From assembly GCA_021848325.1 (NCBI GenBank), contig JAJZUU010000021.1, positions 1 through 42,338 of the forward strand: DNA of 42,338 bases. The letters are read 5' to 3'. This document shows, one piece after another, positions 32,816-42,338 of this stretch (position 1 is its first letter; each line of letters begins with the position of its first letter). A program made the position numbers and the translations under genes. The notes beneath the pieces were generated by a model. The model saw nothing but the letters and a program-made list of their open reading frames with translations. It did not search any database and was not told the DNA's origin. This DNA is from Pseudomonadota bacterium (lineage in GTDB: Bacteria; Pseudomonadota; Gammaproteobacteria; Burkholderiales; JAJZUU01).

Positions 32816-33391
32816 TCACTTGATGCTCTTGAGCAGCACCACGGCCGCGCCGCCGCCGCCGTCCGCCGGTCTGGCTTGGCAGAAGGCCAGGATTTCTTCC
32901 CTTTGCATCAGCCAGTGCCTGACCTTGTTCTTGAGCACCGGTTCCCGGTTCCTGGAACCCAGCCCCTTGCCGTGGATAATGCGCACGCAGCGCATTCCCC
33001 TGCGCTGGCACTCGTTGAGGAACGCGACCAGGCTCAGCCGGGCCTGGTCGCTGGTCATGCCGTGCAGGTCGAGTTCCCCCTGGATCACCCAGTGGCCGCG
33101 GCGCAGCCTGCGCAGGACCTGCCGCGACAGGCCGGGGCGCAGGAACAGCAATTCCTCCCCGGTTTCCGGGTCGTAATCGTCCAGGGGGTCGCTCAGGGAG
33201 TCCGCCAGGGCCTCGCGCTCGTCCTTGAGAGTCTGATACGGGATCGGCTTGCGCCGTTGCGGCGGGTGGGCGATCTTGTCGTTGGCGGGCAGCGGCCGGG
33301 CGTCACCCACGGCGTCGCGAAAAATGGCCCTGTCTTCGGCCGTGGGGGATGGCGGCCCCGCTTTGCGGGGCCCTCCACGCCGTGCGCCCAA
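32816..33391 (-). CDS. Smr-domain protein (SmrB-like)
   Basis: 191 residues with a TTG start at 33391 behind GAGGTG; no in-frame ATG exists nearby. Contains EDRAIFRDAVGDARPL (N-terminal motif of proteobacterial Smr proteins), RPGLSRQVLRRLRRG, and the Smr domain proper: GELDLHGMTSDQARLSLVAF, RCVRIIHGKGLGSRNREPVL, and AFCQARPADGGGGAAVVLL. SmrB in E. coli is a nuclease that cleaves mRNA at collided ribosomes; DLHGMT and HGKG are the expected catalytic/binding motifs. The first codons contain a GC hairpin (GGCCCCGC-n3-GCGGGGCC, 33354-33372) that encodes part of the protein. Confidence 0.87.
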   Translation of the reverse strand: MGARRGGPRKAGPPSPTAEDRAIFRDAVGDARPLPANDKIAHPPQRRKPIPYQTLKDEREALADSLSDPLDDYDPETGEELLFLRPGLSRQVLRRLRRGHWVIQGELDLHGMTSDQARLSLVAFLNECQRRGMRCVRIIHGKGLGSRNREPVLKNKVRHWLMQREEILAFCQARPADGGGGAAVVLLKSIK

Positions 33392-33397
33392 TTTTCA

Positions 33398-33447
33398 CCT
33401 CAGCGGTTGTGAAAAAACCTGCTGCACGACGGTTTCTTCACAATCTC

Positions 33448-33450
<3 letters not shown>
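33398..33450. repeat. intergenic hairpin repeat, copy 2 (compact)
   Basis: Arms GGTTGTGAAAAAACC (33405-33419) and GGTTTCTTCACAATC (33431-33445) pair at 13 of 15 positions with an 11-base loop. On the minus strand it starts at the trxB stop codon and ends with CTGAGG, which serves as the ribosome binding site of the Smr gene. Same arms and same relation to stop and start as copy 1. Confidence 0.75.
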
Positions 33451-34482
<1,032 letters not shown>

Positions 34483-34503
34483 TTATTCAAGGGGGGCCGA
34501 AGT

Positions 34504-34512
34504 TGATATAAT
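34504..34512 (+). promoter_or_regulatory. extended -10 promoter for ftsK
   Basis: TGATATAAT: TGn plus perfect TATAAT. A start near 34519 leaves only 8 bases before ATG 34527 but 23 before ATG 34542, which favours the latter as the ftsK start. Confidence 0.6.
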
Positions 34513-34541
34513 CCAGCGTTGGACTGATGCGACGGAAACCC

Positions 34542-36827
34542 ATGGCCCTTCCCAAAAAGACAGCGCTCCCCGGGGCGCGGCCCGAGGCGCCCGCGGGCCG
34601 GATCGCGGGTCTGCTGCGCGAGGCGCGCTGGCTGGCCATGATCGGCGCCGCGCTGTATCTGTCGCTGATCCTGCTCACTTACCACCGCAGCGATCCCGGA
34701 TGGTCCCACAGCGCCACCCAGGCGGCGTTGCACAACGCGGGTGGCAAGGTGGGGGCGTGGCTGGCGGACGTGCTGCTCTACCTGTTCGGCATTTCCGCCT
34801 ACTGGTGGATCGCCTTTTTCGCCTATGCCATCTGGGTGGGCTATCCGCACCGGGAGCGGGCGGAGGCCCGCGAGCGCCATTCCCTGCTCGTTTCCGTGGC
34901 CGGTTTCGTCGTGCTGTTGCTGGCCAGTTGCAGCATCGAGGCGCTGCGCCTCTACACCTTGCAGGCCGCGCTGCCCCTGGGCCCCGGGGGTGTGATGGGT
35001 GCCATCGTGGGCGACATGCTGTCCAACTCGCTGGGATTTACCGGGGCGACGCTGGCCCTGCTGGTGCTGTTCGCCATCGGGTTGAGCCTGTTCACCGGGC
35101 TTTCCTGGCTGAAATTCATCGAACAACTGGGCGGGGCGGTGGAAGAAGGCTATCTTCTGGCCGTCGCCGCCTGGCGCAACTGGCGGGACCGGCGCGCCGG
35201 GGCCCAGGCCAAGAGCGAGCGCGAGGAATTCGTTGCCGAGGAGAAGAAGCGCTTCGAGGGCCATCAGCCGATCCATATCGAGGCGCCGGCAATGGATATT
35301 CCCAAGTCGGAGCGGGTGGTCAAGGAACGGCAAGTGCCCCTGTTCGAGGACCTGCCGGACTCGCCGCTGCCGCCGCTGGCCTTGCTCGACGAGGCGGCGC
35401 CCAATGCCGAACAACTCAGCGCGGAGACCCTGGAATTCACCTCCCGCCTGATCGAGCGCAAGCTGATGGATTTCGGGGTGGAGGTCAAGGTGGTGGCGGC
35501 CTACCCGGGGCCGGTGATCACCCGCTACGAGATCGAGCCGGCGGTGGGGGTGAAGGGCACCCAGATCACCAATCTGGTGCGGGACCTGGCGCGGGCGCTG
35601 TCGGTGGTGAGCATCCGGGTGGTGGAGACGATCCCGGGCAAGACCTGCATGGGGCTGGAGATCCCCAACCCGACGCGGCAGGTGGTGCGCCTGTCGGAGA
35701 TCGTGAGTTCCCAGGCCTACGCCGACATGGGGTCCCCCCTGACCATCGCCATGGGCAAGGACATCGCCGGCAAGCCGGTGGTGGCGGACCTGGCCAGGAT
35801 GCCCCATGTCCTGGTGGCCGGCACCACCGGTTCGGGCAAGTCGGTGGCCATCAACGCCATGATCCTCAGCCTGCTGTACAAGGCGGGGCCGGCGCAGGTG
35901 CGGCTGATCCTGGTGGACCCCAAGATGCTGGAACTCTCGGTGTACGACGGGATACCGCACCTGCTGGCCCCGGTGGTGACCGACATGAAGCATGCGGCCA
36001 ACGCCCTCAACTGGTGCGTGGGGGAGATGGAGCGGCGCTACCGCCTGATGTCGGCCATGGGGGTGCGCAACCTGGCCGGCTTTAACCACAAGATCCGCGA
36101 CGCCGAAAAGGCGGGCAGCCCCATTCCAAACCCCTTCAGCCTGACCCCGGACAACCCGGAGCCGCTGGAGGAGATGCCGCTCATCGTGGTGGTGATCGAC
36201 GAACTGGCGGACCTCATGATGGTGGTGGGCAAGAAGGTGGAGGAACTGATCGCCCGCCTGGCGCAGAAGGCGCGGGCGGCCGGCATCCATCTGGTGCTGG
36301 CCACCCAGCGCCCGTCGGTGGACGTGATCACCGGGTTGATCAAGGCCAATATCCCCACCCGCATCGCGTTCCAGGTCTCCAGCAAGATCGACTCCCGCAC
36401 CATCCTCGACCAGATGGGGGCGGAGGCCCTCCTGGGGCAGGGCGACATGCTGTACCTGCCCCCCGGGACGGGCCTGCCGCAACGGGTGCACGGCGCCTTC
36501 GTGGCGGACCAGGAGGTGCACGAGGTGGTCCAGTATCTCAAGCGCCACGGCGAGCCCCAATACGTGGACGGGGTGCTGGAAGGCGCCGAAGCGGACGGCG
36601 AGGCGGGGGGCGAACCCTCCGGCGGGGGGGAAGACGACCCCCTCTACGACGAGGCGGTGGCCATCGTGCTCAGGTCCCGGCGCGCCTCGATCTCCATGGT
36701 GCAGCGGCAATTGCGCATCGGCTACAACAGGGCGGCCCGCCTGATCGAGCAGATGGAACTGGCCGGCCTGGTCTCCCCCATGCAAAGCAACGGCAACCGG
36801 GACGTGCTGGTGCAAGGCGGGGATTGA
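34542..36827 (+). CDS. ftsK: DNA translocase FtsK
   Basis: 761 residues from ATG 34542; ATG 34527 would add five. Four N-terminal transmembrane helices (about 30-185), a short linker (about 190-290, far shorter than in E. coli FtsK), then the alpha-beta motor with Walker A GTTGSGKS (427-434), Walker [13 protein letters not shown], and the gamma winged-helix domain (about 690-760: [40 protein letters not shown]) that reads KOPS sequences. Anchored at the division septum, it pumps chromosome ends and activates XerCD at dif. First gene of a plus-strand group with lolA, rarA and serS, an order common in beta- and gammaproteobacteria. Confidence 0.97.
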   Translation: MALPKKTALPGARPEAPAGRIAGLLREARWLAMIGAALYLSLILLTYHRSDPGWSHSATQAALHNAGGKVGAWLADVLLYLFGISAYWWIAFFAYAIWVGYPHRERAEARERHSLLVSVAGFVVLLLASCSIEALRLYTLQAALPLGPGGVMGAIVGDMLSNSLGFTGATLALLVLFAIGLSLFTGLSWLKFIEQLGGAVEEGYLLAVAAWRNWRDRRAGAQAKSEREEFVAEEKKRFEGHQPIHIEAPAMDIPKSERVVKERQVPLFEDLPDSPLPPLALLDEAAPNAEQLSAETLEFTSRLIERKLMDFGVEVKVVAAYPGPVITRYEIEPAVGVKGTQITNLVRDLARALSVVSIRVVETIPGKTCMGLEIPNPTRQVVRLSEIVSSQAYADMGSPLTIAMGKDIAGKPVVADLARMPHVLVAGTTGSGKSVAINAMILSLLYKAGPAQVRLILVDPKMLELSVYDGIPHLLAPVVTDMKHAANALNWCVGEMERRYRLMSAMGVRNLAGFNHKIRDAEKAGSPIPNPFSLTPDNPEPLEEMPLIVVVIDELADLMMVVGKKVEELIARLAQKARAAGIHLVLATQRPSVDVITGLIKANIPTRIAFQVSSKIDSRTILDQMGAEALLGQGDMLYLPPGTGLPQRVHGAFVADQEVHEVVQYLKRHGEPQYVDGVLEGAEADGEAGGEPSGGGEDDPLYDEAVAIVLRSRRASISMVQRQLRIGYNRAARLIEQMELAGLVSPMQSNGNRDVLVQGGD

Positions 36828-36879
36828 ACGCCCGGCCGGCAGGCCCCTCAAACATCTCGATACCCTTTTGGAAAATTCC

Positions 36880-37530
36880 ATGAAACTCCTCCTGCTTTCC
36901 CTGTACTCGGCCTTGATCCTGCTCGCCGCTTCGCCGGCCTTCGCCTCCGGAGTGACGGAGTTGAAGGAGTTCGTGCGCCACACCCAGTCCGCCAAGGCCG
37001 ATTTCAGCCAGAAGGTGCTGGACAGAAACGGCCGCGTCACGCAGCAGGCGGAAGGGACTATGGAATTCGCCCGCCCCGGGAGGTTCCGCTGGACCTACGA
37101 CAAGCCCTATAAGCAACTGATCGTGGGGGACGGGGCCCGGCTTTGGGTCTACGACGTGGACCTCAACCAGGTGACGGTGAAGAAGCTGGACCAGGCGCTG
37201 GGCGGCTCGCCGGCTGCCCTGCTCGCCGGCAACAATGACCTGGAGAGGATGTTCCAATTGCGCGACCTGGGGACGCGGGACGGCCTGGAATGGCTGGAGG
37301 CGACCCCCAAGGGGAAGGAAAGCACGTTCGAAAGCGTGCGCATGGGTTTCAGGAACGGTACTCTGGAGGCCATGGAGCTGCACGACAGCTTTGGCCAGAC
37401 CACGCTGATCGCCTTTTCCCATATGGAGTCCAATCCGCGGCTGGCCGCCGGTCAGTTCACCTTCAGCCCGCCCAAGGGGGCGGATGTGATCGGGGACGTC
37501 CCCGGCAGCCCGAACCCGGCACCGCGCTGA
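36880..37530 (+). CDS. lolA: outer-membrane lipoprotein carrier protein LolA
   Basis: 216 residues from ATG 36880 (GGAAAA upstream; an upstream TTG is unlikely). Signal peptide MKLLLLSLYSALILLAASPA then FAS. Mature LolA landmarks: KADFSQKVLDRNGRVTQQAE, GTMEFARPGRFRWTYDKPY, IVGDGARLWVYDVDLNQVTV, and FTFSPPKGADVI at the C-terminus. Periplasmic chaperone that carries lipoproteins from LolCDE to LolB. Sits between ftsK and rarA as usual. Confidence 0.95.
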   Translation: MKLLLLSLYSALILLAASPAFASGVTELKEFVRHTQSAKADFSQKVLDRNGRVTQQAEGTMEFARPGRFRWTYDKPYKQLIVGDGARLWVYDVDLNQVTVKKLDQALGGSPAALLAGNNDLERMFQLRDLGTRDGLEWLEATPKGKESTFESVRMGFRNGTLEAMELHDSFGQTTLIAFSHMESNPRLAAGQFTFSPPKGADVIGDVPGSPNPAPR

Positions 37531-37554
37531 CCTCTTACCGGCACTGCGCCGACG

Positions 37555-40172
<2,618 letters not shown>

Positions 40173-40174
40173 GA

Positions 40175-40191
40175 TTTGCCGGGACGGCAAA
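40175..40191. terminator. weak candidate terminator between serS and mltF
   Basis: TTTGCC-gggac-GGCAAA, a perfect 6-bp stem in the 32-bp gap between convergent genes. No U-run. Confidence 0.3.
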
Positions 40192-40204
40192 GCCGGCCGC
40201 CTCG

Positions 40205-41722
40205 TTACCTGGAGAGCCACGACACGCTGGCGATCTTGTCGTCCACCTTGGAGGCGAGGTCCGGGAATATCGGCTTATACGGCGGTTCGAACTTGGCCAG
40301 TATGTCGTAATAGGTGCGGATGTTCTCGACGAAGATGACCGGTTCCCCACCCCTGGCGTAGCCGTGGCGCGCCGTGCTGTAGTAGGCCGACTGGCTGAGC
40401 AGGGGGAGGGTCTTCTTGAGGTCGGTCCAGGAGTCCGGGTTGAGTTTCATGCGCTGCGCCAGCACGCGGGCGTCCTCCAGGTGTCCGTAGCCCACGTTGT
40501 AGGCCGCCAGGGCAAGCCAGGTGCGGTCCGGCTCCGGTATCCTGGTGGGCACCATATCCTTCAGCGAGAGGAAATAACGGGCGCCGGCCGGAACGCTCTG
40601 TGCCGGGTCCAGGCGGTCTTGGACCCCCATGCGGTCCGCGGTGTCTCCGGTCAGCATCATCAGTCCCCGAACCCCGGTAGGCGAGGTGGCGAGAGGGTCC
40701 CAGTGTGATTCCTGATAGCTCAGGGCCGCCAGCAGCCGCCAGTCTATCCCCGTGGTCTCTTGGGTCTGTTGAAAGATTCTGCGGTAGCGCTGCAGGGTGG
40801 TGTGCATTTTTTCCAGGAAATCCTGCACATCGAGGCGCTCCAGGCGGTTGACGTGGCCGTAATAGCGGTCCAGTAGGCGCTTCAGCGTGCCATCCTCGCT
40901 TACTCGTTGGAAAAATTCCTGCGCCTTCTTGAACAGATAAGGGTCCACGTCCTTGGGAAATGCCCAGGCGAGGCTGTCCGGTGCGCCAAGGGTGAATGCG
41001 ACGCCCAGGTTGGGATAGAAATTCTGGGCGATGTCCACGACGTTCGAATCGGCAATCACGATGTCCACGTCGCCCGCGTCGAGTCTTTGCAGCAATTCTT
41101 CGCTTTCCAGGGCCGATACCTCGCGCCACGCGATACCCGGGTACTGCTTGCTGAGTTGCTTGAGCGTTTCCACATAGCTGCTTCCCGCCACCACCTCGAT
41201 CCGCTTGCCGATCAGGTCCTGGATCTTCCGCGGCCGTTCCGCGTCGGTGTTGTACACCACCTCTTCCCGGACGGTCTGATAGGCCGGCCCGAAGCGCAGC
41301 ACCCGTTCGCGCTCCGGCGTCACGGTCAGCCCGGCTGCGGCAAAATGCGCCTGGTGGTGAAGCACGGTGGGGATGATTTGATCAAACTGATTGGCGATCA
41401 GAAACTTGACCTTGACCCCCAATTCCTTGGCGAACAGTTCCACCAGGTCATGCTCCAGGCCGGCATAGCGGCCTTGCGCATCTTCGTAGAAGGTGGTCGG
41501 GCTGTTCCGGGTGATCACCACCATCTCGCCGCTTTGCTGTACCGGGGGCAGGGGTTTTACCGGGGCGTTGCAGCCCCCGAGCGCCAGGGACAGCAACAAC
41601 GGAAGGCGGGACCACGCAGGAAGCGCGCCCCGCAAAAGGGATCGCCAACGGGGGCGCCGGTTGCGCCATAGGACTGCGTTCGCGGCAAACCGGGCCACAG
41701 CGTGACTGAACAGTGCGCGCAT
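40205..41722 (-). CDS. mltF: membrane-bound lytic transglycosylase MltF
   Basis: 505 residues from ATG 41722; the frame stays open further upstream, through the tRNA gene region, which cannot be coding. An unusually long Arg-rich N-terminal part (1-38) precedes a hydrophobic stretch with lipobox (LLLSLALGGC, Cys51); the true start may therefore be a later alternative codon. Then a periplasmic solute-binding-like domain (about 65-295; VVITRNSPTTFYEDAQGRYA) and a C-terminal SLT domain with RLLAALSYQESHWDPLATSP (catalytic Glu) and GVRGLMMLTGDTA. Cleaves peptidoglycan at the outer membrane; the binding module regulates the enzyme in Pseudomonas MltF. Confidence 0.93.
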   Translation of the reverse strand: MRALFSHAVARFAANAVLWRNRRPRWRSLLRGALPAWSRLPLLLSLALGGCNAPVKPLPPVQQSGEMVVITRNSPTTFYEDAQGRYAGLEHDLVELFAKELGVKVKFLIANQFDQIIPTVLHHQAHFAAAGLTVTPERERVLRFGPAYQTVREEVVYNTDAERPRKIQDLIGKRIEVVAGSSYVETLKQLSKQYPGIAWREVSALESEELLQRLDAGDVDIVIADSNVVDIAQNFYPNLGVAFTLGAPDSLAWAFPKDVDPYLFKKAQEFFQRVSEDGTLKRLLDRYYGHVNRLERLDVQDFLEKMHTTLQRYRRIFQQTQETTGIDWRLLAALSYQESHWDPLATSPTGVRGLMMLTGDTADRMGVQDRLDPAQSVPAGARYFLSLKDMVPTRIPEPDRTWLALAAYNVGYGHLEDARVLAQRMKLNPDSWTDLKKTLPLLSQSAYYSTARHGYARGGEPVIFVENIRTYYDILAKFEPPYKPIFPDLASKVDDKIASVSWLSR

Positions 41723-41791
41723 GGGCTTACAGTGTGGCCAAAACGGGTCGCTTTGTAAATGTTTTTTTGCTTCAACAACGCCCCGCGAAGC

Positions 41792-41800
41792 TGGTAAAAT
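41792..41800 (+). promoter_or_regulatory. extended -10 promoter for tRNA-Ser
   Basis: TGGTAAAAT (TGn plus TAAAAT), ending 10 bp before the mature tRNA 5' end; TTCAAC at 41771-41776 could be a weak -35 with an 18-bp spacer. Confidence 0.55.
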
Positions 41801-41810
41801 GCAAGGTCCC

Positions 41811-41903
41811 GGAGAGGTACCGAAGCGGTCATAACGGCGCTGACTCGAAATCAGATGGTCGGGGTAACCCGGCACGGGGGTTCGAATCCCCCCCTCTCCG
41901 CCA
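41811..41903 (+). tRNA. tRNA-Ser (anticodon CGA)
   Basis: Acceptor stem GGAGAGG (41811-41817) pairs with CCTCTCC (41893-41899), discriminator G, encoded CCA. Anticodon loop CTCGAAA with anticodon CGA at 41846-41848, reading UCG. A long variable arm, typical of tRNA-Ser, is present, and the T loop is GGTTCGAATCC. 93 bases including CCA. Confidence 0.96.
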
Positions 41904-41999
41904 ACAGTGCGTATTCCATCTCAAACTAGCCCGAACTTTGGTCTGACCGTTCGAGCAATTTCTTTCTCTTCATGAGGTTGCTTGCGTACTGTGGGGTTG

Positions 42000-42338
42000 C
42001 TACTGGGTACGCGGTAGGCTGACTCCAAGCAACTTGAAGGTTTTTTCCTGCAGGGGCGTGGGTCGGGTGGTAAGGATGATCTTGGCCTTTGGATTGAGCG
42101 CCGTGTAGGTGATGTTGTAGGTCAGCGTAGCGAGGTCTTGCATCAAGGTGTGGAAGCTGTGCAGGGGCAGGCCATCGTCGGCGTGCTGAGTGGCATCCTT
42201 GTTCTTGGCATGGGCAGAACGTTGCGCCTTGGCGACGGCAGAGGGCCTCTCGGCGTCGATGCCTTCCTGCTTGCGCTGCCAGCTGAAACTGGTGTCGGTG
42301 ATGGCAAGCGCGAAGTGCTTGGCCATGTGGTAGGGGTC
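42000..42338 (-). pseudogene. IS1634-family transposase remnant, internal deletion, runs off right edge
   Basis: The frame is open from the window edge (DPYHMAKHFALAITDTSFSW) to a stop at 42000. The first part, HMAKHFALAITDTSFSWQRK, and the last part, DGLPLHSFHTLMQDLATL with RPTPLQEKTFKLLGVSL, are typical IS1634 transposase segments. In intact relatives about 130-150 residues, including the catalytic Glu region (VERAFRxxK-like), lie between QEGIDAE and the AVAKAQRSAHAKNKDAT segment. Here they are joined directly in frame. The copy should be inactive. It begins about 100 bp beyond tRNA-Ser; 41904-41999 holds nothing I recognise. Confidence 0.65.

Noticed and set aside
41723-41875. N-terminal extension of mltF
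   Set aside because: It would read through the 5' part of the tRNA-Ser gene on the opposite strand and has no signal-peptide character.

Overview
The window is high-GC chromosomal DNA from a Gram-negative bacterium, most likely a betaproteobacterium. The clues are the trxB/ftsK-lolA-rarA-serS neighbourhood, a free-standing RlmK-type rRNA methyltransferase, MlaA and lytic transglycosylases, and a lipid A L-Ara4N pathway. The genus cannot be fixed from sequence alone. Both edges are insertion-sequence DNA: an ISL3-family element on the left that has cut a beta-carbonic-anhydrase-like gene, and a deleted IS1634-family transposase on the right, next to tRNA-Ser(CGA).

Left third (1-15.2 kb): IS and broken carbonic anhydrase; a stand-alone protein resembling the FliD C-terminal region; typA/bipA; rmuC; an overlapping thioredoxin / aminotransferase / rlmK group; rhlE converging on mlaA; mltB with a coupled DUF3301 gene; DUF302 and a small unknown protein; a ~200-bp MITE-like element with perfect 18-bp ends; a corA gene reduced to its two ends with a frameshift; and a glucokinase.

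Middle (15.2-19.2 kb): molybdenum-cofactor block. moaA diverges from a tightly overlapping mobB-moeA-moaD-moaE-(ModE-like HTH) operon. The shared promoter region carries a sequence resembling a ModE box.

19.2-34.4 kb is a long run of minus-strand genes, read right to left: trxB, a Smr-domain gene, a GT-C glycosyltransferase, dprE1-like, dprE2-like, a HAD phosphatase, a UbiA-type phosphoribosyl-polyprenyl-phosphate synthase, a YbhN-like membrane protein, arnT, an EmrE-like subunit, arnB, arnC, the formyltransferase half of ArnA, the decarboxylase half of ArnA, and arnD. The first part matches the route used by mycobacteria to make polyprenyl-phosphoryl-D-arabinofuranose (and by Azorhizobium noe genes for Nod factor arabinosylation). 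The second part is the L-Ara4N lipid A route. Two lipid-linked pentose pathways thus sit side by side with two GT-C transferases and two candidate flippases. I consider this the most interesting system in the window. A second unexpected detail is a diverged, decapitated copy of the formyltransferase start just upstream of the intact gene.

Right end (34.5-42.3 kb): ftsK, lolA, rarA and serS on the plus strand, then mltF on the minus strand, tRNA-Ser and the IS remnant. Several intergenic regions carry extended -10 promoters (TGn-TATAAT-like). Two copies of a hairpin repeat lie exactly between the stop of one gene and the ribosome binding site of the next in the minus-strand run.
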